From: Methylomusa anaerophila
Lineage (GTDB): Bacteria > Bacillota > Negativicutes > Sporomusales > Sporomusaceae
Length of the DNA: 64,000 bases
Direction of reading: 5' to 3'
Assembly (NCBI RefSeq): GCF_003966895.1
Contig: NZ_AP018449.1
Coordinates: 4,667,501-4,731,500, forward strand
Within the stretch, counting starts at the first letter, position 1, and each line of letters opens with the position of its first letter. The notes under the pieces are model-generated. The model saw nothing but the letters and a program-made list of their open reading frames with translations, was not told the origin of the DNA and did not search any database. Below are positions 25,432-33,997 of this stretch, piece after piece. The position numbers and the translations under genes were made by a program.

Positions 25432-26787
25432 TTAGATCACGTTAATAGCTTTCCACTTACCTCCTACAAACCTTCTCGTTACTACTAGCAGCATAATTAT
25501 TCTGTACCCTATTAGCATAATCCATAGTACTTCCAGTGAAAGTGAGCCCCTTACGCAGATTATGTATGGCATAATCACATAAAATATAAAAGGAATCACA
25601 GTATACGTGACCATCATAAATCTGGTGTCGCCAACGGCTTGAAGCGCACTACCAATAGTCGAGAACACCATTTCGAGTGCAACACATATTGAGGTAAGTC
25701 TGACCAGTGGAATAGTGGCATTGTTAATTAATACAAGCCGCTCCTTATCATGTTCACTATTAAAAATAGAAATTAGAAATTCGGGCAATAGATTGAAAAA
25801 AATAACGATTAAAATGACATAACAGGAACTTATTAAAATTCCTTTTTTTAGGATTATTGTAAGATTATCCGGTCTGTCAGCTCCTCTCTCCTGACCGGCT
25901 AAAATACCTACTGCAGTTGTAATCCCATATACGGGCAATATCGATGCGGCTTGAAGCGCAACAGCGATATTGGCACAAGTCAAATCAAATTCACCCCGCA
26001 TTCCAATAATGAGAAGAAAAATACTGAAATATCCTGTAATAGTAAACGACTGTATACCGGAAAACAACCCAAACTTCACTATTTTATGAAGTAGAAATTT
26101 GTTAAAGTCAAAGTTTATGAAAAATTGAAATCGACTTTTAAAGCTTCTTTGGTTTAACCGCAATAAATATACTGCTAGACCAATTGCGCTGCTAATATTC
26201 GTCGCCAGACCTGCCCCAAACATCCCCATCGCAGGAAATCCGCACTTTCCAAGTACCAAGAGCCAAGCCAGAACCATGTTTGCAACATTGATAAAAATTT
26301 CTATATGCATTGTCGTTCTGGTGTCGCCAATGCCGTAATAAAGGCCGGATAAGGCAGTAGTGAATAATTGGAAGCAATTTGCAGATATAATAAGATAGAA
26401 ATACTCCTTTTCAAAATGTATTAAAGATTCATCGTGTCCCAATACTTGAAATATATTTTCTAACCCTACTGAAGAGACAATTAACAGAACGACAAATAGC
26501 GCACTTAAATACACTGCTTGCCACGTGGACGCAGAGCAATCATTATATCTGCGGGCACCAAAGTACTGTGAAACTAGCACCGAAGAGTAACCAACAATTC
26601 CTCCAAAAATACTTGCTATTGAGGTGGCAAACAAACCGGCGGGAATCATGGCCGCAAACTGCGTAAGATTATATTGCGACACAAACATTCGGTCAACAAA
26701 TATCATCGCATTCATTGATAGCATAGAAAGTGTAACGGGATAAGCAATCTGCACAATATGCCGATAAGAAACTATATGTCTATCCAT
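25432..26787 (-). CDS. MATE-family multidrug/Na+ antiporter
   Basis: A 451-residue protein with twelve predicted transmembrane helices in two related halves, opening with IAYPVTLSMLSMNAMIFVDRMFVSQY. The two-bundle pattern and motifs such as GYSSVLVSQYFGARR are those of MATE transporters, which expel organic cations in exchange for Na+ or H+. GGAGAAAATTC precedes ATG 26787. The short convergent gap to the left contains a GGGACGGTTC piece like the one in the 0.2-kb repeats at 28 and 29.4 kb. The 218 nt upstream show no other gene. Confidence 0.88.
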   Translation of the reverse strand: MDRHIVSYRHIVQIAYPVTLSMLSMNAMIFVDRMFVSQYNLTQFAAMIPAGLFATSIASIFGGIVGYSSVLVSQYFGARRYNDCSASTWQAVYLSALFVVLLIVSSVGLENIFQVLGHDESLIHFEKEYFYLIISANCFQLFTTALSGLYYGIGDTRTTMHIEIFINVANMVLAWLLVLGKCGFPAMGMFGAGLATNISSAIGLAVYLLRLNQRSFKSRFQFFINFDFNKFLLHKIVKFGLFSGIQSFTITGYFSIFLLIIGMRGEFDLTCANIAVALQAASILPVYGITTAVGILAGQERGADRPDNLTIILKKGILISSCYVILIVIFFNLLPEFLISIFNSEHDKERLVLINNATIPLVRLTSICVALEMVFSTIGSALQAVGDTRFMMVTYTVIPFIFYVIMPYIICVRGSLSLEVLWIMLIGYRIIMLLVVTRRFVGGKWKAINVI

Positions 26788-27004
26788 GAATTTTCTCCAT
26801 TTAGCGCTCCTTAGTTAGCCGGTTTTGACCAGAAAAGGGATTCGCGATTTTGCTAAGTATACCTGCTAATTTATTTTTGGTATTATTCTGGACTACTATA
26901 ATAAAAGCACACACCCAAGGTGATAAAATAAATGGGTGTGTGTGAAATGATGAAAAGATACGATGCAATGGACTGCTCCTTTGAAAATTTTGATAAAAAT
27001 AATA

Positions 27005-27302
27005 AACCATTTCAACCCAAGCTAGGCTATAAACTAAGAATTTGCTCCTTGAATCCATACTCTTTGGATCCGGTTTCAAATCCTTATAGGTAGGCTATAA
27101 ACCGCAGGATGAAAAACCAATCGAAGCCTCACTTAGGAGGTTTCAAATCCTTATAGGTAGGCTATAAACATAGATACGCAGAGTGACGGCCACGGGCCAA
27201 AAACAAGTTTCAAATCCTTATAGGTAGGCTATAAACCGAAACAGCCGGTACAGCCTTGAATGCGCTGTTTACGTTTCAAATCCTTATAGGTAGGCTATAA
27301 AC
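27005..27302 (-). CRISPR. CRISPR array A, four repeats plus a degenerate end repeat
   Basis: Four identical 30-nt repeats at 27073, 27140, 27207 and 27273 (plus strand begins GTTTCAAATCC, ends GGCTATAAAC) enclose spacers of 37, 37 and 36 nt. A fifth unit at 27005-27034 keeps only the last 12 bases, which marks it as the trailer end. The leader lies to the right, so the array is read leftward, giving repeats that end in GAAAC. The repeat differs from that of the large array at 41.5-43.1 kb at three positions. Confidence 0.97.
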
Positions 27303-27548
27303 CCATTTCAATGCCAGTAAAATCAGGATACCGTCCGTTTTTTACTAGTAGTATCGTACGATACACTACGGTATGTATGATCGATCAAATACCTGAAAAA
27401 TGCTCATCAATACTGTTTTAGGACTAATGGCCTATTTGTCGTCGACCTCCTGGTATCTTTACACTACTGGAGGTCGACGACAAATAGAATAAAGACAATC
27501 TTTGCTTTCCGGAGAACAATGGATACTCTACTTTTTTTATCCCACTGG
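27303..27548 (-). promoter_or_regulatory. Leader of CRISPR array A
   Basis: The sequence next to the last repeat is nearly identical to 43077-43321, beside the large array. It contains a perfect 14-bp palindrome GTATCGTACGATAC and a 19-bp inverted repeat (27432-27450 with 27469-27487; starts CTATTTGTCGTCGACC, 18-nt loop). The strong conservation of both palindromes between copies suggests a role in transcription, termination of the upstream RAMP gene or spacer integration. Confidence 0.8.
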
Positions 27549-27965
27549 TTACCCTTGGCCCTTATATTTTCTTTTGCAGGCGCCAATGCTTAAGATAGCC
27601 CCGCCTTCCGTTTCGTCAGAAAACTTATCCCATCGCTTAGGTATACTTAAGAATTTCTGTTTACTTTGTCCATATTGAAGAAAATGGACGGCATCAAAAT
27701 ACGCTTCCCCGCCCATTGTCACGATAAAGGTATCAATATATTGATACCACTCCGCCTGATCAATCTCCTGCTCCGGCCGCTCAATCAGCGATGCAAAATC
27801 ACCCCTTTCTTTTTCCAGCATGACTTGCTTTACTCTAATTCTTACTTTTCCATACCCATACGGCTTAGCTCCCCCAATAAGATCATAAACCTACTGTAGT
27901 TCCAAGCGGTGCTGCTCGGTCAGCGAAGCATATCGGTGAGATTGCAATAACTGCCGGGGGGTCTA
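27549..27965 (-). pseudogene. Broken RAMP-family cas gene, copy 1
   Basis: A 90-residue 3' reading frame (residues GDFASLIERPEQEIDQ onward) continues upstream into GGAKPYGYGKVRIRV, the glycine-rich loop of Csm3-like RAMP proteins (TIGR03986-like). An in-frame TAG (within CTACAGTAGG) and an extra C further upstream break the frame. A second decayed copy lies at 43322-43940. It would once have encoded a subunit of a type III effector. Confidence 0.65.
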
Positions 27966-28000
27966 AACTAAGCAATAACAAACCCAGTCCGTCCTTTAAA

Positions 28001-28211
28001 ACTGTCATGGGGACGGTTCAATCGACACAACAATGAAAGATCCAATCTTGTCATTAAAACCGTCCCCTTTGACACGTTTGCGCCAATCTCGCAAATGACC
28101 ACTTCTTTCAAATCGCCCACGACCACGTTTAGCCGTGTCCCCAGTCTAGCTTGGGAAGATGTTCCGCAGCTTGCTAAATTGACACAATAGCTTCTGTCTA
28201 AAGAACATTCG
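28001..28211. repeat. 0.2-kb interspersed repeat, copy 1
   Basis: About 95% identical to 29435-29647 in the same orientation. Its left part is a long inverted repeat, GGGGACGGTT...AACCGTCCCC, of the kind found beside REP/IS200-type transposases. No protein is evident. The two copies bracket the first methyltransferase gene and the array remnant. Confidence 0.85.
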
Positions 28212-28279
28212 CGAGATTCCATCACATGCCACGTGCCTAATCTAAAGGCCATAGACCCTAAAGTCCTTATTTACAATAT

Positions 28280-29149
28280 TTAGATTACCGTTGCATAAGC
28301 TATCCGTTCAATTTCTGACACGTCTAACCGCCGCCCGAGCGGTTTTAAATAGTTTTCACGATAATATGACGCTCCAACATCTTCAATTAATTTAAGACTG
28401 AATTGCTTCAAAAACTCCGCTACATTTAGTGGATCAAGGCCAAAATACCAGATCACACCATATTTCTCAAGATATTTCACCAGATCATTCACACCATCAA
28501 TGTCGGATTTTTTTTCTATCACAGTTTTTAGAATATACGTGAATATTACAATACTGCCTGGCGAATTTTTAGAAATAAATTGCAGGGTATTGCCTACGGC
28601 TTTTTCGGTAATGTACGGTGTAACCCCTTCCCAGATAAAAACTACAGGTTTAGAGAAGTCCAATCCCTTGCCGGCAAAAACCTCATCCAGAGTTTGACTA
28701 TTGAAGTCAATAGGAATGAAAACAACATTGTCCGGCAATGAGCCGAGGTAGCTTTCAACTTTTTTCTTTTTATAATCCTGGACAGAAGGCATGTCAACTT
28801 CGAAAAACTTAATTTGGTCGCGACCGAGTATCCTATACGGCCGGGTATCCAGGCCGGCACCCAATATTACAACTTGTTCGATCCCATTTTCGATAGCTGA
28901 TTGAAGCGAATCGTCAATATATCTGGTTCGACAAATATTTGAACCATAAATACCCTTGGTTTGCTTGTCACTAAATCTTATTAGCCAATCTCTAATTATT
29001 TTGAACCCCAGCAGGAACCGATTAGGCCAATTAAAGAGATTTTTAATTACAGGATCGGTAAAGAGTCTTAAATCTTTAGATTGGTACTGTTCAATCAACC
29101 GGATTGCTGCTACATTAAAGGCGGTTTGCCCGCTTTTTTTATTTGCCAT
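28280..29149 (-). CDS. SAM-dependent methyltransferase, LCMT/TIGR00027-like (copy 1)
   Basis: A 289-residue class I methyltransferase of the leucine-carboxyl-methyltransferase-like group: VVILGAGLDTRPYRI forms the SAM-binding loop, EVDMPSVQDYKKKK follows and FIWEGVTPYI is typical of the family. The substrate is unknown; related enzymes act on small molecules in polyketide and mycolate pathways. A second copy at 40468-41337 differs by three residues. It sits among CRISPR arrays but nothing ties it to immunity. Start ATG 29149 follows AAGGGATGGGT. Confidence 0.82.
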   Translation of the reverse strand: MANKKSGQTAFNVAAIRLIEQYQSKDLRLFTDPVIKNLFNWPNRFLLGFKIIRDWLIRFSDKQTKGIYGSNICRTRYIDDSLQSAIENGIEQVVILGAGLDTRPYRILGRDQIKFFEVDMPSVQDYKKKKVESYLGSLPDNVVFIPIDFNSQTLDEVFAGKGLDFSKPVVFIWEGVTPYITEKAVGNTLQFISKNSPGSIVIFTYILKTVIEKKSDIDGVNDLVKYLEKYGVIWYFGLDPLNVAEFLKQFSLKLIEDVGASYYRENYLKPLGRRLDVSEIERIAYATVI

Positions 29150-29331
29150 AGCATACCCATCCCTTCAGCCCTTAGCCCAGAATCTAAGTTATTATTATCT
29201 CCTTTATAATAACATATCCGTTGGGATATATACGCCCTATGCCCTGCTAACTTTTCACCAATCTGGTTCAGCAATGAGGGTCGTGATAGCGAGAAATATT
29301 CCGTCGCGGTCTGGTTGAATGTCTCTGTCAT

Positions 29332-29428
29332 CACATGATCCCTTATAGGTAAGCTATAAACTGACATAAACCGGGGGACTTCCTTTCCCATCGAAATTGT
29401 TTCAATCCCTTATAGGTAAGCTACAAAC
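29332..29428 (-). CRISPR. Two-repeat CRISPR remnant
   Basis: A degenerate repeat (29332-29361) and a full repeat with one change (29399-29428, CTACAAAC at its end) flank one 37-nt spacer. Both the spacer and degenerate repeat are identical to the trailer end of the large array (41520-41616). It is the left-over tail of a duplicated array whose remaining units and leader are gone. Confidence 0.95.
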
Positions 29429-29434
29429 GGATGA

Positions 29435-29647
29435 ACTGTCACGGGGACGGTTCAATCGACACAATAATGAAAGATCCTATCTTGTCATTAAAACCGTCCC
29501 CTTTTGACACGTTTGCGCCAATCTCGCAAATGACCACTTCTTTCGAATCGCCCACGACCACGTTTAGCCGTGTCCCCAGTCTGGCTTGGGAAGATGTTCC
29601 GCAGCTTGCCAAATTGACACAATAGCTTCTGTCTAAAGAACATTCGC
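29435..29647. repeat. 0.2-kb interspersed repeat, copy 2
   Basis: Second copy of the element at 28001-28211. It directly abuts the array remnant on the left and the TrmB pseudogene on the right, so it probably marks a recombination junction. Confidence 0.85.
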
Positions 29648-30030
29648 CAAACACCCGGCAATAACCGTAACACCTCGTTTGTAGGCCATAGCTACAGCAT
29701 CGGCCAAGAGAATGACTTCCTCTGTCCAGGCCGACACAAAAAGAGATACCCTGGCAGCATGGATCACTTTAACCGCTTTTTCCACAAAAGATTCATACCC
29801 CGAATAATTCAAGGTCAGTTCGATATCTGGCAGAGGCTCCGTTTGTTTGAGTTGATTACCTAAATCCTATATCATTGTGGTAAACTCTTGATTTAATCTG
29901 GATAGTAGTTTCTCGGCAGGAACCGGATAATATTTCCCCGGTTCGGTACCGCTCTCAACAATAGCTCCTTTTCATCTTCAGCCGGTTCAGTGTATCGCGT
30001 AAATTTTTGCCGATAAACTTTCCTACACTT
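29633..30030 (-). pseudogene. TrmB-family transcriptional regulator, broken
   Basis: Read on the minus strand: LRDTLNRLKMK, a one-base frameshift, GAIVESGTEPGKYYPVPAEK, an in-frame TAG, then the phospholipase D-like sensor segment (SGYESFVEKAVKVIHAARVS, AYKRGVTVIAG). This is the order of TrmB-type regulators, which sense ligands through the C-terminal part. The N-terminal helix-turn-helix is mostly lost. It lies just downstream of the TIR-SAVED gene. A 67-codon open frame at 29893-30096 overlaps it and is a by-product of the frameshift. Confidence 0.7.
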
Positions 30031-30129
30031 TAATACCTTTCCCTTTCCATGCCAAGTATTTATTACAGAATATCTCATTCCCCCATGGACAGACAACAGT
30101 ACTAATAAAAAAATGACTATCCAAAATAA

Positions 30130-31320
30130 TTAATCATTCATTTTCAACAACAACCCCTGCTCGTATTGCTGTAGTCCTTTATGAAATTCATACAACTGAA
30201 TGGGGCCCACAGCATTCAAACAATGCCCTATCATAAAAGCTAATGCCAGTGGCCCTGCATAAAACAGATGTATGAGGATATTCCCCGGATATTCACTACT
30301 GCATTTTCTGATTTTCTCAGCTATTTGTGTCATAGTATCATAGGCATGCTGGGGGCTTGCTATAAAATTACGGCTGCATTCTTCCGCTTTCAGGCTATGC
30401 CAGGCCCGATAATCCAAATGATGTTTTTCTACATAGTCATTTGTGGCCTTTCTTGTATCCTGCGCGATTCCCACCTCTAGAATAATATTGTCGCTGTCTT
30501 CTCTTCCCCGATGAGACTCCTGCCGTAAAGGAGCTTTGTCCTTTACGCTGCCTTCCGTCTGCCACCCCTCTTGATCACTGAAGGTCAAACAGTATTTGGT
30601 TGCCGCATGGAAGACTCGGCCAAAGGCTATTCCCGTCGGTAACAACACATTGGACTGCAGATGGATTCGTCCGGGGCATCCCGCTATTTTTCGTTTAATC
30701 CCTTGCCATGCCGGTATAATGATCTCTTCCCATTCTTGCTGTTGGGGTATTCGCTCAGCAAAAAAATAAGACAAATCAATTTGCAAATGAGGCTGTTTAT
30801 TCGAGGTCTTCGGATCCTCTCCCCGGGCATACAAGTTCAACACCCACTCTGATAGCGGTTCTGTCACCTGCTGCAGTTTGCTGTCCAGCAGTTTTTGGGC
30901 AACAGAATGATAGGTTTGGAGCCGGTTTCCTTCCTCAATGCGCTGATAATAATATTGGGTTAAATCAACCCCAAATTTTCTCCAGGATAGCTCTTTAAAT
31001 TCTTCAAAGGTTATCCCCTCTAAAACAAAAAACATGATAAAATTAGGATCATGGTCTCTCTTTTTCAGCGCCGGTTTCAGTTCCCACTCGCAAACAGGAT
31101 GAGAACGAAGCGAGTGCTGGGAGACATACAGTACATACCCCTCCACCCGCTCACACTCAATTATTTTTTTAATATTCTGTTCCATTCTACCTGCCGGCAG
31201 GTTCTTTTGGTCTATCCAGGTTTTCAGGCCGTAGGCCTTTAATACATGATCCAGCTGTTGTATATTTTTAGTATCTTTATCGTCTTCATGGCTGTAGCTG
31301 ATAAAGAACATGCTCCCCAT
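30130..31320 (-). CDS. TIR-SAVED effector of the type III-B CRISPR locus
   Basis: A 396-residue two-domain protein. Residues 1-130 form a TIR domain: MFFISYSHEDDKD, GLKTWIDQKNLPAG and the catalytic region SHPVCEWELKPA, where Glu80 is the likely NAD-cleaving residue. Residues about 180-396 form a SAVED domain ending in the typical HLFYAGPLALAFMIGHCLN and LYEFHKG. In CBASS defence, TIR-SAVED proteins bind cyclic trinucleotides, form filaments and destroy NAD+. Here the gene follows cmr6 by 10 nt in the same operon, so the messenger most likely comes from Cas10. Start is ATG 31320 or the third-codon-downstream ATG 31311. Confidence 0.88.
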   Translation of the reverse strand: MGSMFFISYSHEDDKDTKNIQQLDHVLKAYGLKTWIDQKNLPAGRMEQNIKKIIECERVEGYVLYVSQHSLRSHPVCEWELKPALKKRDHDPNFIMFFVLEGITFEEFKELSWRKFGVDLTQYYYQRIEEGNRLQTYHSVAQKLLDSKLQQVTEPLSEWVLNLYARGEDPKTSNKQPHLQIDLSYFFAERIPQQQEWEEIIIPAWQGIKRKIAGCPGRIHLQSNVLLPTGIAFGRVFHAATKYCLTFSDQEGWQTEGSVKDKAPLRQESHRGREDSDNIILEVGIAQDTRKATNDYVEKHHLDYRAWHSLKAEECSRNFIASPQHAYDTMTQIAEKIRKCSSEYPGNILIHLFYAGPLALAFMIGHCLNAVGPIQLYEFHKGLQQYEQGLLLKMND

Positions 31321-31330
31321 CCCCTTCCTC

Positions 31331-32590
31331 TCAGTTGCCCAATAAATCGTTCCAATCCCCCAGCAATTGGCGAACCTTTTGAACCTTGACAGCTTGTTTG
31401 TTTTGCTTTTTTGAGCCTCTCTTTATAATCCAGTTGTTTGTTGATTCCCAATATGTTTTCAGGCATTGGGCCGCCTCCTTGTTTTGCGCATTAAGCACCT
31501 GATTGAAAATATCATTTTTGCTTCGTTGAATATCTTCCTCAGTCGACGAATTTAAGCTTCGAATATCATGAATGAGCCTCTCTGAGGAGGTCATTGCCGA
31601 TAGCCTTCGCTGTTCTTCCGCTTGCTCTTTCCGCTGCTCCTCCTTCTTTTTCTCTTCCAGGCGTTTTTCTTTGACAGGGAGAAACCGCTCTAGCGTCACA
31701 TCCTGGATATCCATAAAACGTCCATAGCCGGACGATGTTTTCCCCCCTAACCCCAATTCCTGCAAAGCGGTTCGCACCCAGTCGGTTAATAACCCAATCA
31801 GATCGTCCGCCGAGAGGTTCATAGCCGCTGCGGCCGGAGTGTCTCGCAGGGTAAATACAATATCGGCAGTCTGCACCTGTATGATATAGAACTGGTTAGG
31901 TACAGGATTTAAAGTGTCTTCCGGCGCTTGCGTTCCTTTTCCTGCATAGTAACCGGAAAAATGGGGAGTCAGGATATCTGGCTTTACCTGCAGACCTTCG
32001 ATCAAAAAGATGTCAAAAAACTGCACTGCTCCGACTGATGCCTGCGTGCCAAAAACGAGACGGCCCAAGGTTGCCGCTTGGCGCCATGGTTCCGTCTTTT
32101 CATCCCAATGGGATTCTTTTCCTCCTAAAAATGCTTCGATAAACCAACGCCGCACCACTCCTTTCAGGCTGGAGCCCGGTATGTAGAGGAAGCCGTAAAC
32201 AGGATGAATAGTTAGCGAATTCTCGCGGACATGGGCGCCGCCCAGGCCGTGAATAATCCCCCCCATAGGTGTGGCCTGCAGTATCCGTACCTGGTAGTGC
32301 TCCGGCAAATCAGCCAAAGCCTGCAGCCGTTGCTTGTCAACCGTACGGCCTAGGGCAGTGATTCTTTCCAGCCCATCACGATGGTTCAGGTTTTTCCGGA
32401 ACATATATCTCACTGCATCCGGATCACCATTTTTCTTCTTTTCTTCTCTGTCGATTTCTTTCTCCCTTGCTTGCCTATCGGCCTGCTGGTTATAGTTCAT
32501 ACTGTACCAAAGATGATCAGGACTGCTGAACTGCTGAAACATTTCTTGGGTATCCGCAGGATGCAAGACCTGTGTGGATGTCTGGCTCAT
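31331..32590 (-). CDS. cmr6: Cmr6 RAMP subunit with C-terminal coiled coil
   Basis: A 419-residue RAMP protein. The Cmr6 core is seen in LHGL-like IIHGLGGAHVRENSLTIHP, IPGSSLKGVVRRW and the glycine-rich GLGGKTSSGYGRF. Residues about 310-345 form a highly charged coiled coil (EEKKKEEQRKEQAEEQRR), followed by about 70 residues of extension not usual in Cmr6. Cmr6 caps the backbone of the Cmr complex near the 3' end of the crRNA. Overlaps cmr5 by 4 nt (ATGA). Confidence 0.85.
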   Translation of the reverse strand: MSQTSTQVLHPADTQEMFQQFSSPDHLWYSMNYNQQADRQAREKEIDREEKKKNGDPDAVRYMFRKNLNHRDGLERITALGRTVDKQRLQALADLPEHYQVRILQATPMGGIIHGLGGAHVRENSLTIHPVYGFLYIPGSSLKGVVRRWFIEAFLGGKESHWDEKTEPWRQAATLGRLVFGTQASVGAVQFFDIFLIEGLQVKPDILTPHFSGYYAGKGTQAPEDTLNPVPNQFYIIQVQTADIVFTLRDTPAAAAMNLSADDLIGLLTDWVRTALQELGLGGKTSSGYGRFMDIQDVTLERFLPVKEKRLEEKKKEEQRKEQAEEQRRLSAMTSSERLIHDIRSLNSSTEEDIQRSKNDIFNQVLNAQNKEAAQCLKTYWESTNNWIIKRGSKKQNKQAVKVQKVRQLLGDWNDLLGN

Positions 32591-33039
32591 AATGCTTCAC
32601 CTTCCGAGGGATTCGCTTGCTCTTCATCCTCTCTTAGAGGGTCTTCAATCATACCTTCTGCAAATCTCCCCATCCAGTTCAGCAGCGCCAGCACCTCCAT
32701 GGTTATCATGCGGTAATCTTCACTGCGTAGCTTGACCGCTTCTTCTACTAACTCGCTTTCCTGTTGGAAATGATCGGGGAATTTCCTTTGGAGCCAATTG
32801 AAAATAGATTCATAAATATCCCTGTAGGCTATATATTTGTTTTTGTTTTTTCTGGCATAGCAAAAAGCCAGTGCTTGTCCCAGCCCATTGACCTGAATCA
32901 GAGACGGCAGACTTCTCACATATGATTTGTAACTTTGAGCATTTCCGGCTAGTTTTTCAACAGCTTGCTTCACCTGTTCAAAGGCAAAGGTAGCGCGTCC
33001 CTCTTCAATTTGACAGAAAGCTTCATTCTGTCTTGTCAT
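32587..33039 (-). CDS. cmr5: Cmr5 small subunit
   Basis: A 150-residue all-helical protein; the motif YVRSLPSLIQVNGLGQALAF is typical of Cmr5 small subunits, which line the target RNA in the effector filament. I use ATG 33039 with GGGAGG 8 nt upstream; GTG 33048 gives three more residues. It overlaps the 3' end of cmr4, implying translational coupling. Confidence 0.85.
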   Translation of the reverse strand: MTRQNEAFCQIEEGRATFAFEQVKQAVEKLAGNAQSYKSYVRSLPSLIQVNGLGQALAFCYARKNKNKYIAYRDIYESIFNWLQRKFPDHFQQESELVEEAVKLRSEDYRMITMEVLALLNWMGRFAEGMIEDPLREDEEQANPSEGEAL

Positions 33040-33985
33040 GACCGGCACCTCCCTCCAGCCAAATTAGACGCAGGATCCCTTTTCCGATGGTATTGCTGCC
33101 TCCCAATTGAAATACCGAAGGAAAGTGTTCCCCTACATATCGCCGTACATCTTCGTCGGTCGTCAGCGTCCCCATTCTGTCTTCCCCGGTATCTGCCCCC
33201 TTCTTATTACTTTCGCGTACCTGTCCTATGAGCACTGCACTGTAGAATACGGTTTCTGGAGGCACGTTTTCTTCATACCATAACCCGCGGTCGGTGGTTC
33301 CACTATCTCCCACCTTGATCCTGGCATTGATCTCGGTAGACATCTTTACAAAATCAGCGAATTGATCGTCCGTTAACACGACCAACCGCTCTTTTATACC
33401 CAGAGGCACATCGGCACCTAAACTTTGAGCAATTCTTTCAGCTAAGCTCTGGGTGGCGCCGCTTTGTTTTGTTTGCATGGTATACTCTTCGAGGACAATT
33501 TTGTCGCGGTTTCCCACCAACATAGCTTGAGAAGAAGTTGTTTCCGGCTCCACCCCTTCCAGCGGCCATTGCGGCACTGATGAAGTCTTATCGGAACAAA
33601 GCAGCGTCATTTCACGATTGAAGCGCTCCAGCACATTGCGGCAGGTAATCCAGGCAAAGGTGCCCCGCAGGGAGCGTACCGGAAACAATAAAATACGAGC
33701 GTCGATAAAAGAAAGCGCACTGGCCTGGGATTCGTTGTCGTGCTCTTCTTCCTGCGGCTTAGATCCAAATACCCATTTAAATTTTTCCTGTTCTTCTGGC
33801 TTATTTTTGATACCCACCGCCAAGTCATGCCGCAGCGCCCCTTTCAGACTGGAGCTTTCGATCTTGGGATAGCCCGTATGCTTTTCCCGCTGAATGGGCA
33901 AATCAACAGTGCCGATTTCACTGCCGCTCCCGGCATGAACGGAAGTGACTGCATGCAATAAGAATGGTCTCGCGATGGTAAACAT
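33023..33985 (-). CDS. cmr4: Cmr4 backbone RAMP, probable target-RNA nuclease subunit
   Basis: A 320-residue RAMP. The N terminus (LLHAVTSVHAGSGSEIGTVD, PIQREKHTGYPKIESSSLKG) is diagnostic of Cmr4, the repeated backbone subunit that cuts target RNA every six bases; the Asp of GTVDLP matches the position of the catalytic Asp of known Cmr4. FQLGGSNTIGKGI gives the C-terminal glycine-rich loop. GAGGAATTGGC precedes ATG 33985, 12 nt after cmr3. Confidence 0.9.
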   Translation of the reverse strand: MFTIARPFLLHAVTSVHAGSGSEIGTVDLPIQREKHTGYPKIESSSLKGALRHDLAVGIKNKPEEQEKFKWVFGSKPQEEEHDNESQASALSFIDARILLFPVRSLRGTFAWITCRNVLERFNREMTLLCSDKTSSVPQWPLEGVEPETTSSQAMLVGNRDKIVLEEYTMQTKQSGATQSLAERIAQSLGADVPLGIKERLVVLTDDQFADFVKMSTEINARIKVGDSGTTDRGLWYEENVPPETVFYSAVLIGQVRESNKKGADTGEDRMGTLTTDEDVRRYVGEHFPSVFQLGGSNTIGKGILRLIWLEGGAGHDKTE

Positions 33986-33997
33986 GCCAATTCCTCC

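Noticed and set aside
27968..28252. 94-codon minus-strand frame inside the 0.2-kb repeat
   Set aside because: It lies almost wholly in the repeat and spans its inverted arms; the second copy gives a different frame.
29893..30096. 67-codon frame downstream of the TIR-SAVED gene as a possible extra CRISPR protein
   Set aside because: Another frame of the same strand reads as a TrmB-type regulator with one frameshift and one stop, so this frame is a by-product.
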